From an uncultured Clostridia bacterium (GTDB lineage Bacteria; Bacillota; Clostridia; Oscillospirales; Acutalibacteraceae), in the NCBI GenBank assembly GCA_946407465.1, contig CAMJOD010000010.1:1-33167 (forward strand): a stretch of 33,167 nt of DNA, read 5' to 3'. Below are positions 7,708-18,317 of this stretch, piece by piece. A program made the position numbers and the translations under genes. Below the pieces are notes generated by a model. The model was not told where the DNA came from and did no database searches. It saw only the letters and a list, made by a program, of their open reading frames with translations. How positions within the stretch are numbered: position 1 is the first letter of the stretch; the number at the start of each line of letters is the position of its first letter.

Positions 7708-8570
7708 TGGGTAAGCAGCAATCCATTCAACAGGAAAAACGCCGCAAGGCGATTATGTCGATTGTGCTGGCGATTATCTGCGTTATCTATATGCTGCCAA
7801 TCGTCACCATTTTGATTAACACCTTCAAAAACGCGGGCGCTGTCAAATCCAATCTGTTTGCACTGCCGAACGCCGAAACCTTTGTCGGCTTTGAGAACTA
7901 CGTCACCGGCATGACCGCAGGCTCCTTCCCGTTCTGGAAGGCAGTGCTGTTCAACGTCATCATCACCGTGCTCTCAGCGTTTTTGATTTTGCTGTTCTGC
8001 TCCATGGCGGCTTGGTACGTGGCGCGCGTCAACAGCATTTTCTGCAAGATTTTCTATTATCTGTGCGTGTTCTCCATGGTTGTTCCGTTCCAGATGGTGC
8101 AGTTCACCCTCTCCAAAACAGCGGACTCCCTCTCGCTGAACACACCGTGGACAATCCCGATTGTCTATCTCGGCTTTGGCGCCGGACTGGCTATCTTTAT
8201 GTTTGTGGGCTTTGCCAAATCCATTCCGATTGAGATTGAAGAAGCCGCTTCCATCGACGGCTGCGGTCCGCTGAAAACCTACTTCATGGTCGTATTCCCC
8301 ATGCTCAAGCCGACCATGATTTCGGTTGGTATTCTGGAAATCATGTGGGTTTGGAACGACTATCTCCTGCCCTCTCTCGTGCTCGACCTCGCGGAATACC
8401 GCAACATTCCGATGCACATTCAGCTCACCACCACCGGCAGCTACGGTCAGATGAACCTCGGCGCTATGATGGCGATGATTTTCCTCTCCATCGTTCCGAT
8501 CATCATCTTCTACCTTCTCTGCCAAAAATACATCATCAAGGGCGTTGCCGCAGGTGCGGTAAAAGGCTAA
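7707..8570 (+). CDS. Carbohydrate ABC transporter permease (MalG type)
   Basis: 287 aa, multiple TM helices, EAA motif EEAASIDGCGPLKTYFMVVFPMLKP. Confidence 0.93.
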   Translation: MGKQQSIQQEKRRKAIMSIVLAIICVIYMLPIVTILINTFKNAGAVKSNLFALPNAETFVGFENYVTGMTAGSFPFWKAVLFNVIITVLSAFLILLFCSMAAWYVARVNSIFCKIFYYLCVFSMVVPFQMVQFTLSKTADSLSLNTPWTIPIVYLGFGAGLAIFMFVGFAKSIPIEIEEAASIDGCGPLKTYFMVVFPMLKPTMISVGILEIMWVWNDYLLPSLVLDLAEYRNIPMHIQLTTTGSYGQMNLGAMMAMIFLSIVPIIIFYLLCQKYIIKGVAAGAVKG

Positions 8571-8695
8571 GTGCCCGTGGGCACTTTCGGCGGCTTTGGA
8601 TAGGTTCATCCGGAGATAAATGCGGATGAACGCCGCGTCAGAAGTATCATAGTACGGTAATGTCACTATTGCCCTTTTAAACGCGGCTATGATGG
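8571..8695 (-). repeat. Third, diverged copy of the dispersed palindromic element, inverted, directly after the permease stop
   Basis: Reverse complement reads atagccgcgtttaaaagggcaatag...ctgacgcggcgttcatccgca...ctatccaaagccgccgaaagtgcccacgggcac, alignable to the copies at 154-397. Internal hairpins GTGCCC-GT-GGGCAC (8571-8584) and TTCATCCG...CGGATGAA. Confidence 0.7.
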
Positions 8696-8761
8696 TATTC
8701 TCACTATCAAACGTCATATTTGCGGATTGCCATTATCGCAGCTATACAAACACCTAAAAAA

Positions 8762-8796
8762 CAGGGACGTGAACACAACCACGTCCCTGCTTTATT
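8762..8796. terminator. Bidirectional intrinsic terminator between the ABC operon and the suf genes
   Basis: CAGGGACGTG (8762-8771) / CACGTCCCTG (8780-8789), A-run before and T-rich after. Confidence 0.8.
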
Positions 8797-8874
8797 CTAT
8801 ATTGGAATATTAAAAGGATTTAATGACAGCTTTTCCCAACCGCCCATTAAGCATTAAGCATTATGAATTATGAA

Positions 8875-9807
8875 TTATCTCAGGAATCCCTTGATTATCT
8901 GTTCTTCCGCTTCCGCTTCCGTGAGTCCGAGGGTCATCAGCTTGATCAGCTGGTCGCCGGCGATTTTGCCGATAGCTGCCTCGTGGAAGAGCATGGCGTC
9001 CACGTCGTTTGCTTCGAGCGACGGAATCGCGAGGATTTTGCCGCTGTCCATAATAATCGAATCACATTCGGTGTGACCGTTGCACGGCGCGTTGCCGGTA
9101 ATTCTGGCGTTGAAGGTCTGTGACGAGGTATCTCTCGCGACCGAACGCGACACCACGTCGGCGGTGGCGTTTTCGCCGTTGAGCGTGACCATATAATCGC
9201 TCTTGGCAACCTGGTCGCCGTGTGTCATCAGGCGCTCCTTGACAACCAGCTTGGAGCCTGCTTTCAGCTCGGCAATCGTCGTGCGGACGGTGGAGTCCAC
9301 ACCCTTGATCTGCTCCATTTCCATCTCCATGGAGCTGTTCTCCTCCATATAGACCTCTGTCTGCGGATTCAAAATGCGCTTGCCGTTGCCGTCGCCGCTG
9401 CCGTAGTGCTTTTCCACATACTTGATATGGGCGTTCTTGCCCACATAAAAGCGGTGTACGCCATCATGCTGCGAGTCGTGCTCGCCGCAGTTGTCGATGC
9501 CGCAGCCTGCCACAATCACCACGTCGCAGTCGTCGCCGATATAAAAATCGTTGTAGACCGTCTCCTTGATGCCGGAGGCGCTCACCACAACGGGAATATG
9601 CACGCTCTCGCCCTTGGTGTGCGGCTTGATGAAGATGTCAATGCCGGGCAGCCCTTCCTTGGTCATAATGTCGATATTGTCGGTGGTGTGTCTGCCTGCA
9701 AGCTGCGAGTTAACACGGAAGTTGTAGGCGCCGGCAGGTGTGTCGTGAATGTCGGCAATCTCCGCCAAAAGCGACTTGCCGATGTCGTCAATATTCAAAT
9801 CAAGCAT
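8875..9807 (-). CDS. SufB/SufD family Fe-S cluster assembly scaffold (short, 310 aa)
   Basis: NARITGNAPCNGHTECDSIIMDSGKILAIPSLEANDVDAMLFHEAAIGKIAGDQL C-terminal SufBD core; adjacent SufC. Confidence 0.92.
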   Translation of the reverse strand: MLDLNIDDIGKSLLAEIADIHDTPAGAYNFRVNSQLAGRHTTDNIDIMTKEGLPGIDIFIKPHTKGESVHIPVVVSASGIKETVYNDFYIGDDCDVVIVAGCGIDNCGEHDSQHDGVHRFYVGKNAHIKYVEKHYGSGDGNGKRILNPQTEVYMEENSSMEMEMEQIKGVDSTVRTTIAELKAGSKLVVKERLMTHGDQVAKSDYMVTLNGENATADVVSRSVARDTSSQTFNARITGNAPCNGHTECDSIIMDSGKILAIPSLEANDVDAMLFHEAAIGKIAGDQLIKLMTLGLTEAEAEEQIIKGFLR

Positions 9808-9819
9808 GGTGTTCCCTCC

Positions 9820-10548
9820 TTACTTCAAACGCTCGCACGCGTCAACCGCGGCGGTGGTGCCGATCAGCTGCGGCAAAACCTCGTCAACCGAGCCGGTCTG
9901 CTTGATGGTGCCGTCGCTGAGCAGAATAATTTCGTCGGCGATTTGCAGAATACGCTCCTGGTGCGAAATAATCACAATCGAGCTGTCCTTGATTTCGCGG
10001 CGCATATTCTCAAAAATACGGATAAGATTCTGGAAGCTCCACAGGTCAATGCCTGCCTCCGGCTCGTCAAAGACGCTCAAACGTGTCTGACGCGCGAGCA
10101 GAGTGGCAATTTCAATACGCTTCAATTCGCCGCCGGAGAGGGAGGAATTGATTTCGCGGTCGATATAATCTCTTGCGCACAAACCGACCTCCGACAGAAA
10201 ATCGCATGCCTCGCTGATGCCGAGCTGCTTGCCCGACGCCAGACGAAGCAGGTCAATCACGCGAATACCCTTAAAGCGCACCGGCTGCTGAAAGGCAAAG
10301 CTGACGCCGAGCTTGGCGCGTTCGGTGACGCCGAGGGCGGTAATGTCCTGACCGTCAAAGAAGATTTGACCCGAGGAGGGTTTTTCGATGCCCATAATCA
10401 GTCGCGCGAGCGTCGATTTGCCGCTGCCGTTGGGACCCGTGATGACGACAAATTTGCCGTCCGGAATGGTAAGGCTGAGGTTGTGGAGGATTTCCTTTTT
10501 TATTCCGTCGCTCTCAACCGAAAAGGAAAGATTTTTTAATTCCAGCAT
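9820..10548 (-). CDS. sufC: Fe-S cluster assembly ATPase SufC
   Basis: MLELKNLSFSVESDG...GPNGSGKSTLARLIMG (Walker A), LSGGELKRIEIATLLAR signature; start set at 10548 by RBS aggag. Confidence 0.93.
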   Translation of the reverse strand: MLELKNLSFSVESDGIKKEILHNLSLTIPDGKFVVITGPNGSGKSTLARLIMGIEKPSSGQIFFDGQDITALGVTERAKLGVSFAFQQPVRFKGIRVIDLLRLASGKQLGISEACDFLSEVGLCARDYIDREINSSLSGGELKRIEIATLLARQTRLSVFDEPEAGIDLWSFQNLIRIFENMRREIKDSSIVIISHQERILQIADEIILLSDGTIKQTGSVDEVLPQLIGTTAAVDACERLK

Positions 10549-10579
10549 GGTGATTCTCCTACTTGTAAGCATTTCTACT

Positions 10580-10608
10580 ATTATACATCAAATCCCGATA
10601 AAAAGCAA
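10580..10608 (-). promoter_or_regulatory. suf promoter
   Basis: Minus strand TTGCTT (plus 10603-10608) - 17 bp - TATAAT (plus 10580-10585). Confidence 0.6.
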
Positions 10609-10643
10609 TTCATAATATAGGTTTTTTGTAGGTTTTTTGTGTC

Positions 10644-10672
10644 TTTACAAAACCGCGGCAAAAGGTTATAAT
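10644..10672 (+). promoter_or_regulatory. Promoter for the PNPOx-like / cysteine-peptidase-like pair
   Basis: TTTACA (10644-10649) - 17 bp - TATAAT (10667-10672). Confidence 0.7.
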
Positions 10673-10694
10673 GTTTTTAAAGGACGGTGATTTT

Positions 10695-11165
10695 ATGTTT
10701 AGAAAAATGAGACGCTTCAGGCAACAACTGACCGACAGTGCCTGCGCAGAAATTCTTGAACACGGACAGCGCGGCGTTTTGGCGGTTTTGGGTGACGGCG
10801 GCTATCCCTATACGGTGCCGCTCGACTATGTTTATACGGACGGAAAGCTCTATTTTCACAGCGCGGTAGAGGGGCACAAGGTAGACGCGGTGCGCGCCGA
10901 ACCAAAGGCATCCTTCTGTGTGCTGGCACAGCGCGAACAGGACGCGGACGGCTGGTCATATTATTTTGACAGCGTGGTCGTGTTCGGCAAGGTACACATC
11001 ATAGCGGACGAGGACGAACGCCTGCACGCGCTGCAGCTGCTAGGCACGAAATACTTCCCCGACGCGCAGATGGTTGAGGATGATATACGCAAAAACGCGG
11101 CGCGCGCACTGGTGCTCTGTCTGCAAGCCGAGCACATCAGCGGCAAACACATACATGAGAGGTAA
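10695..11165 (+). CDS. Pyridoxamine 5'-phosphate oxidase-like flavin-binding family protein
   Basis: MFRKMRRFRQQLTDSACAEILEHGQRGVLAVLGDGGYPYTVPLDYVYTDGKLYFHSAVEGHKVDAV split-barrel pattern; start at 10695 after aggacggtga. Confidence 0.85.
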   Translation: MFRKMRRFRQQLTDSACAEILEHGQRGVLAVLGDGGYPYTVPLDYVYTDGKLYFHSAVEGHKVDAVRAEPKASFCVLAQREQDADGWSYYFDSVVVFGKVHIIADEDERLHALQLLGTKYFPDAQMVEDDIRKNAARALVLCLQAEHISGKHIHER

Positions 11166-11168
11166 GCG

Positions 11169-11669
11169 ATGAGCCGGTATTTGTATCGCCAAAACGACCC
11201 CTCCGTTGCCGCGCTGCCCTACGGGAGACTGCGGCGTCATGTAGCGGACGCAGGCTGCGCCTTGGTCGCGATTTATAATCTGATGAACCGCTTGGGACAG
11301 CCGCAGGATTTTTCGGCGATTATCCGAGACGCGCAGCGGCTGCGTATGCCGTGGCTGTTTGGACTGTTCGGCACCAAACCGCATGCGCCGGCGCGCTATT
11401 TTCGCGAAAAGAGTATTCCCTGTTTTTGCACCAACCATGCAGAGACCTTCAAAGAACGGCTCGCGGACTGCAACGCCGCCATTATCTGCGCATGGAACAA
11501 GCCGCGCCGCTATGGGATTCATTTTTATGTCATCCGCAATGACGGCGGCAGACTGACAGCGCTCAACCGCTACGCAAACGACAACACGCCCACTGATTTT
11601 TCGCCTGATGATGTGGAAAAGGGTTACTTTATCACCGGATATATTTTTCCAAAAGAGAAAAAAGCTTGA
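11169..11669 (+). CDS. Uncharacterised protein, putative papain-like/C39-like cysteine peptidase fold
   Basis: 166 aa; AGCALVAIYNLMNRLG (C30), RRYGIHFYVI (H118), LNRYAN (N133) ordered as a C-H-N triad; family assignment by motif only. Confidence 0.55.
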   Translation: MSRYLYRQNDPSVAALPYGRLRRHVADAGCALVAIYNLMNRLGQPQDFSAIIRDAQRLRMPWLFGLFGTKPHAPARYFREKSIPCFCTNHAETFKERLADCNAAIICAWNKPRRYGIHFYVIRNDGGRLTALNRYANDNTPTDFSPDDVEKGYFITGYIFPKEKKA

Positions 11670-11705
11670 CTTAGCCAATCGGTTAAGTCAAGCTTTTGGT
11701 TTTAT
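11660..11705. terminator. Bidirectional terminator, 17-bp stem, between converging genes
   Basis: AAAAGCTTGACTTAGCC (11660-11676) AATC GGTTAAGTCAAGCTTTT (11681-11697); contains the upstream gene's stop codon. Confidence 0.9.
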
Positions 11706-11715
11706 TATTTTAGTT

Positions 11716-14700
11716 TTAGTCTTCTACCGTTTCCAAATCCGCTTCGGAAACCTTGCGAAGCTCTTTTTTGTTGAACGCGTCATAAATCAGCGGAATGATG
11801 AACAGCGTCATCAGGGTCGCATAGAGCAGACCGCCGATGCAGACGATCGCCATGGGCTGCATCATTTCGGCGCCGGTGCCGATGCCGAGCGCCATGACCG
11901 AGAGACCGAGAACCGTGGTGAGCGCCGTGATAAAGATAGGCCGCATGCGCGTTTTGCCTGCCTCCACGATCGCCTCCACACGCTCCTTGCCCTCGAGCCG
12001 CAGCACGTTGATGTAGTCCACCAGCACGATGCCGTTATTGACGATGATGCCGCAGAGCATGATGAAGCCGACCAGCGATATGACGCTGATGTCAAAGCCC
12101 GTGAGGAGCAGCCCGATGAAGCCGCCCGTGAACGCCAGCGGAATGGTGAACATGATGATGAACGGCGATTTGAGGCTTTGGAACTGCGCCACCATGATGA
12201 GATAAATCATGATTACGCCGAGCAGCATCATCAGCATGAGCTGCTGCAGCGCTTCCATGGTCTCTTTGTCGCTGCCCTCGTAGTCGAGCGAAAAGCCGGT
12301 GGGCAGCTCATAATCGCTGAAAAGCCGCTTGGCGCGCGCATTGACGTCGGTGAGGTTGTAGCCCTCCTTGACGGTGCCCGAAATCGTCAGATAACGCTTT
12401 TGACTTTTGCGCGTAATCATATCCATGGTCTCGGCATTGTCGATGCTCGCCACACGCGCGAGCGAAATCTTTTTGTCGTTGCCCTCGGCATCCTTGTAGG
12501 TCAGGTTGATGCTGCCCAGCTTGTCGGCGGTGATTTTTTGCGCGTCGTCCTTGACGGTCACAATGTCCACACTTTTGCCGTCGCCGGTTTTGAGGGTGGT
12601 AGAGGTCTTTTCGCCTGCCACAGCCGCCGCTATCTGCTGGAACACCTGCGCGGTGGTCAAGCCCTTTTCAGCCGCTTTTTTGCGGTCAACCGTCACCTTT
12701 AGCTCAGGTGAGGTCGCGCCGACGCCGCTGTCGGTTTCGTCAATACCCTCCAGTGCGCCGAGCTTTTCCGCCATGTTTTCGGCGGTCGCTTTGAGCTTTT
12801 TGAGGTCGTCTCCGTAGAGCGTAATCTGCACGCTCCTGTCGCCGAGCATGGCGCCCATGGACGCGCTGGCGTCGGAGCTGACGGTGACCTCACCGTTGAT
12901 GGTGAGCTTGCTCTCAACCTCCTTGCCGATGGCGCCGCCGCGCTTGATGTGTTCGGGCTTCAAGACGCCGTAAGCCGTGACTGTGCCGCTGTTGCTGCCG
13001 CTGCTGCCGCCTGCCGGCGCAATGCCCAACATGCCGCCGGTGCCGCCGACCATCACGCCGACCGTCTCAAATTCATCGTATTCGCGCAGCACCTCATTGA
13101 CCTGCTCTGCCGCTTCGACGGTTTCTTCAAAGGTCGCGTTCGGGTCGAGCTGAACCGTGACCTGCACCTCGGTGTTGCTCATGCTCGGCAAAAAGCTAAA
13201 GCCGCGCAGCAGCACCAAGAATCCGCTGCCGAACAGCAGAACCAGCACCAACAGAATGGCGACAAGCTTGTGACGGAGCACAAAACGTAGGGATTTTTCG
13301 TAGGAGCGGAGAATTTTGCCCTCCCCTGTTCGTTTGGGCTGCCGCACCTTGCGCAGCATGCGCTGGCTCATGGCAGGCACCAGCGTAAGCGCAACAATCA
13401 GGCTCGCCGCAAGCGAATAGGTGATGGTGAGCGCCAAGTCCACAAATAGCTGCCGCGTGATGCCCTCGACAAAGACAATCGGGAGGAATACGCAAACCGT
13501 GGTGAGTGTGGACGCGACAATCGCGCCTGCCACCTGCTTGGCACCGTTGAGCGCCGCCTGTACGGGCGAATAGCCGAGATGGCGCAAACGGTAGGTATTT
13601 TCGATAACGACCACCGAATTGTCCACCAGCATGCCGACGCCGATTGCCAAGCCCGAGAGCGAGAACATGTTGAGCGTGATGCCGCTGAAATACATCATGA
13701 CGATCGCGAACACCACGCTGACGGGAATGGAAACCGCGACAATCACCGTGGGCTTGATGTCGCGCAGGAACAGCAGCAGGATAATAATCGCCAGTGCCGC
13801 TCCCATCAGGAGGTTTTGGAGCACGCTGCCGATGATGATGCGGATATAGTCGCCCTGACTGTAAATCGTGGTAAAGTGAAGTCCGTCAAATTCCGCTTCG
13901 AGCTGCCCGGCTGTCTCGGTGATATGGTCGCAGACCGTGGCGGTGGCAATGTCGCTCTGCTTGGTAAAGCTGAGAATCACGCCGTCGCCGCCGTTGACCT
14001 TGGTATAAATCTCGTCGGAATTGTCGGCGGTGAACACGTCCGCCACGTCGCTGAGGTGAATCACGCCGATACCGTCAATTTTGGAGTCGAAGAGCGGCAG
14101 ACCGGCAAGCTCCTTTTCGTCGGCAAGCTCATCGCCGACACGCACCAGATAGCGGTTGTTGTTGTCGTCGGTCACATAGCCTGCCGGCATGGAAAAGTTT
14201 TGGGCGGTCAGAATGCCCGAAACGGTGTCGATCGTCACCAGCGCGTTTGGGTCAGCTTTTTTCTTTGCCTCATCCTTTTGCGCGGTCAGCTCGCTGAGGC
14301 TCTTTTCCAGCTCGCCCTGTGCCGCGCTGAGCTGTGCCGCGGCTGCCGTGACCTCTGTCTGTTTGGCGGCAAGCGTGGCAACCGCGCCGGACATCTTAAA
14401 GTCCGCGCTTGACTGCTGCTGCGCAATGGTCGCAAGCGCCTCGTTGACCGTAACGGTGTTGTCGTCCAAGCCGCCGATTGCCGTATCTATCTGTTCGATG
14501 CCGCTGTTGATCTGCGCAATGCGGCTGCTGATTTCGTTGAGGGTATCATCAAGCAAAGAAGTGTCGGTGCCAAGCTCCCTGAGCTTTTGGTTCACGTCGA
14601 CGAGCGAGCTGTTGACACGCTCCAATGCCGCGTTGGCAGCGGCAATCGCTACCGCCAAGCCCTCTTTTTTGACACCCGTCGGCTCGAGCTGTTTGTCGAT

Positions 14701-15756
14701 TTCCGCAAGCTGCGCGTTGGCTTCCGCCCGTTGCTCCTCGGTGCTGTCGGGATTGGACAGCGTTGCGAGTGCGGCAAGATATTGTTCGTTTATAGAATTA
14801 AGGTTCTCCAGCCTGCCGACAAGCTCGTTTTTCTCCCTGAGCAAATCGTCATAGGTTGTCTTGACAGTCAATAACGCCTGATAGGTCGCCTCGAGCAACT
14901 GCTTGGTGGTGGCGAGGGTAGTCTTTTGGTCGAGCAGCTCCATTTTTGCGGAGATAATCTTGCTCTTGCCGTTGTCCGCTTCCTTTTGCGCGGCGGCAAG
15001 CTGCTCCACAAGCGCTGCCTGCTCCTTGTTTATCGTGTCGAGCGAGTCGGTGATGACCGCCGCTCCCTCCTGCGCCTGTGCGGCGTTGTCCTCCAACTCC
15101 TTTTTGGCGTCCTTGATCTTCTCCTCCGCTTCGTCAAACCGGCTGTCCAGCGCGGCGGTTATCTTTTTGTTGAGCGCGTCGAGCTTTTTTTGCGAGAGGA
15201 CAACGTTCTCCTTCTCGACCACAACGCCTCCGTCGGAAACCGAGGCAATGCCGTCGATTCCCTCCAAGCGGTTGAGGAGTGTTTCGCTTACAAAATCGGA
15301 GATACCGATTCTGTCCTTGCCCTCATAGTCCACCGCCATCATGGCAACCGGCAGAATATTCGGGTTAATCTTGATCAAATACGGGCTGCCGACCGCATCG
15401 TCCCAGTTGTCGGACAGGGTGTCGAGCGCGGCACGGACGTCGATGGTGGCGGTGTTCATGTCGGTGCCGTCGGCAAATTCGATGATGCACATGGAATAGC
15501 TGTCGCTCGAGGTGGAGCGCACCTGCTCCACGCCGTCAATCACCGCAACGGAGGACTCCAAGGGCTTGGTGACAACGGTTTCGACGGTCTCGGGATTCTG
15601 TCCCGGATAGGTGGTGAGCACCAGCGCATAGGGTAAATCCATATTCGGCATCAGGTCGGGCGTCATTTTCAAAAAAGAAACAACACCCAAAACCATTACC
15701 AGCACCACCGCCACAAAGATGGTCATCGGCTTTTTTACACTGAATTTAGATAACAT
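11716..15756 (-). CDS. RND-superfamily efflux permease (AcrB/HAE-like) with large coiled-coil insertion
   Basis: 1346 aa; MTIFVAVVLVMVLGVVSFLKMTPDLMPNMDLP N-terminus, GMLVDNSVVVIENTYR and GIIVNNGIVLVDYIN TM motifs; coiled-coil at about residues 192-503. Confidence 0.93.
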   Translation of the reverse strand: MLSKFSVKKPMTIFVAVVLVMVLGVVSFLKMTPDLMPNMDLPYALVLTTYPGQNPETVETVVTKPLESSVAVIDGVEQVRSTSSDSYSMCIIEFADGTDMNTATIDVRAALDTLSDNWDDAVGSPYLIKINPNILPVAMMAVDYEGKDRIGISDFVSETLLNRLEGIDGIASVSDGGVVVEKENVVLSQKKLDALNKKITAALDSRFDEAEEKIKDAKKELEDNAAQAQEGAAVITDSLDTINKEQAALVEQLAAAQKEADNGKSKIISAKMELLDQKTTLATTKQLLEATYQALLTVKTTYDDLLREKNELVGRLENLNSINEQYLAALATLSNPDSTEEQRAEANAQLAEIDKQLEPTGVKKEGLAVAIAAANAALERVNSSLVDVNQKLRELGTDTSLLDDTLNEISSRIAQINSGIEQIDTAIGGLDDNTVTVNEALATIAQQQSSADFKMSGAVATLAAKQTEVTAAAAQLSAAQGELEKSLSELTAQKDEAKKKADPNALVTIDTVSGILTAQNFSMPAGYVTDDNNNRYLVRVGDELADEKELAGLPLFDSKIDGIGVIHLSDVADVFTADNSDEIYTKVNGGDGVILSFTKQSDIATATVCDHITETAGQLEAEFDGLHFTTIYSQGDYIRIIIGSVLQNLLMGAALAIIILLLFLRDIKPTVIVAVSIPVSVVFAIVMMYFSGITLNMFSLSGLAIGVGMLVDNSVVVIENTYRLRHLGYSPVQAALNGAKQVAGAIVASTLTTVCVFLPIVFVEGITRQLFVDLALTITYSLAASLIVALTLVPAMSQRMLRKVRQPKRTGEGKILRSYEKSLRFVLRHKLVAILLVLVLLFGSGFLVLLRGFSFLPSMSNTEVQVTVQLDPNATFEETVEAAEQVNEVLREYDEFETVGVMVGGTGGMLGIAPAGGSSGSNSGTVTAYGVLKPEHIKRGGAIGKEVESKLTINGEVTVSSDASASMGAMLGDRSVQITLYGDDLKKLKATAENMAEKLGALEGIDETDSGVGATSPELKVTVDRKKAAEKGLTTAQVFQQIAAAVAGEKTSTTLKTGDGKSVDIVTVKDDAQKITADKLGSINLTYKDAEGNDKKISLARVASIDNAETMDMITRKSQKRYLTISGTVKEGYNLTDVNARAKRLFSDYELPTGFSLDYEGSDKETMEALQQLMLMMLLGVIMIYLIMVAQFQSLKSPFIIMFTIPLAFTGGFIGLLLTGFDISVISLVGFIMLCGIIVNNGIVLVDYINVLRLEGKERVEAIVEAGKTRMRPIFITALTTVLGLSVMALGIGTGAEMMQPMAIVCIGGLLYATLMTLFIIPLIYDAFNKKELRKVSEADLETVED

Positions 15757-15757
15757 A

Positions 15758-16381
15758 TTACCTCCCGGATGTTTGCAGCGCGCCGGCTTGGAGAATCGCG
15801 AGCTTGCGCCGGTAGTCGCGTCTGACCTTTTCGTATGCTTCTTCCATTACATAATAGTTGAACAGAGCGTTTTTGAGAATACCCGTCAGGATTTGCAGCA
15901 GGAGTTCAAAGTCGGTATCGTCCGGAAAACGCAGTTTTTCGCGCGAAAAATGCTTGGTGCAGTCCTTAAACTCGTCAATGCCCTTGAAGCGGTTTTTCAT
16001 GTATTCAAACACCAAATCATCATTGGCGCGCAAATTGCTCGTCAGGCGCCGCAAAACGGTGCGGTTCTCGCAGTCCTCCGAAACGGCGGCAATGGTATCA
16101 AACAGCTGCGCATAAGTGAAAAAAATATCGCCGCCGGAGCCGGACGCCGTGGTATCAAGCTTCTCCAGAACCGTTTCGACAAAGGATTTCATCAGCACCT
16201 CAATCAAATCCACCTTGTCCTCAAAATATTGATAAAAACTGCCGCGTGAAATGTCGGCGCGGCGGATGATGCGGTTGATGCTGACCTTTTCGTCGGCGGA
16301 CTCCGAAAACTCGCTGATAATCGCCGCTGTTATTCTGCGCCGCTTTTCTTCGGGCAGGTTATAAAATGTCGGTTTTATCAC
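15758..16381 (-). CDS. TetR/AcrR family transcriptional regulator
   Basis: VIKPTFYNLPEEKRRRITAAIISEFSESADEKVSINRIIRRADISRGSFYQYFEDKVDLIEVL; GTG start at 16381 preceded by gaggagg. Confidence 0.88.
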   Translation of the reverse strand: MIKPTFYNLPEEKRRRITAAIISEFSESADEKVSINRIIRRADISRGSFYQYFEDKVDLIEVLMKSFVETVLEKLDTTASGSGGDIFFTYAQLFDTIAAVSEDCENRTVLRRLTSNLRANDDLVFEYMKNRFKGIDEFKDCTKHFSREKLRFPDDTDFELLLQILTGILKNALFNYYVMEEAYEKVRRDYRRKLAILQAGALQTSGR

Positions 16382-16402
16382 AATTTTTCCTCCTCTGCTC
16401 GT

Positions 16403-16462
16403 GTGACAACCGGTCATATGATAGGCTGTCACAATTGTAACACCACAGCGGTAACATGTCAA
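16403..16462 (-). promoter_or_regulatory. Promoter and candidate TetR operator of the tetR-RND operon
   Basis: Minus strand TTGACA (plus 16457-16462) - 17 bp - TACAAT (plus 16434-16439); 30-bp dyad GTGACAaccggtCATATGataggcTGTCAC at 16403-16432. Confidence 0.72.
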
Positions 16463-16468
16463 TACCCA

Positions 16469-16499
16469 CAAAAAATAAGGAGCCGAAATTCGACTCCTT
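16469..16499 (-). terminator. Intrinsic terminator downstream of ptsI
   Basis: Minus strand AAGGAGTCG AATTT CGGCTCCTT followed by ATTTTTT. Confidence 0.8.
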
Positions 16500-16520
16500 A
16501 TCACAAAATATGACAATTTT

Positions 16521-18221
<1,701 letters not shown>

Positions 18222-18258
18222 GTGAATCACCTCTTCAAAAATTCGTTATAATGTACAT

Positions 18259-18283
18259 CAGGGAAGCGGAAGCCGCCTCCCTG
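18259..18283 (-). other. Intercistronic hairpin between ptsH and ptsI
   Basis: CAGGGAAGCGG AAG CCGCCTCCCTG (11-bp stem with one wobble); no T-run, so probably not a terminator. Confidence 0.5.
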
Positions 18284-18317
18284 AGCCATATTATTTCATA
18301 CTGTGCAATGTCAGACG

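Noticed and set aside
11608-12702. 364-aa plus-strand ORF opposite the RND permease 3' end
   Set aside because: His/Asp/Glu/Arg-rich antisense frame crossing a strong terminator; shadow ORF.
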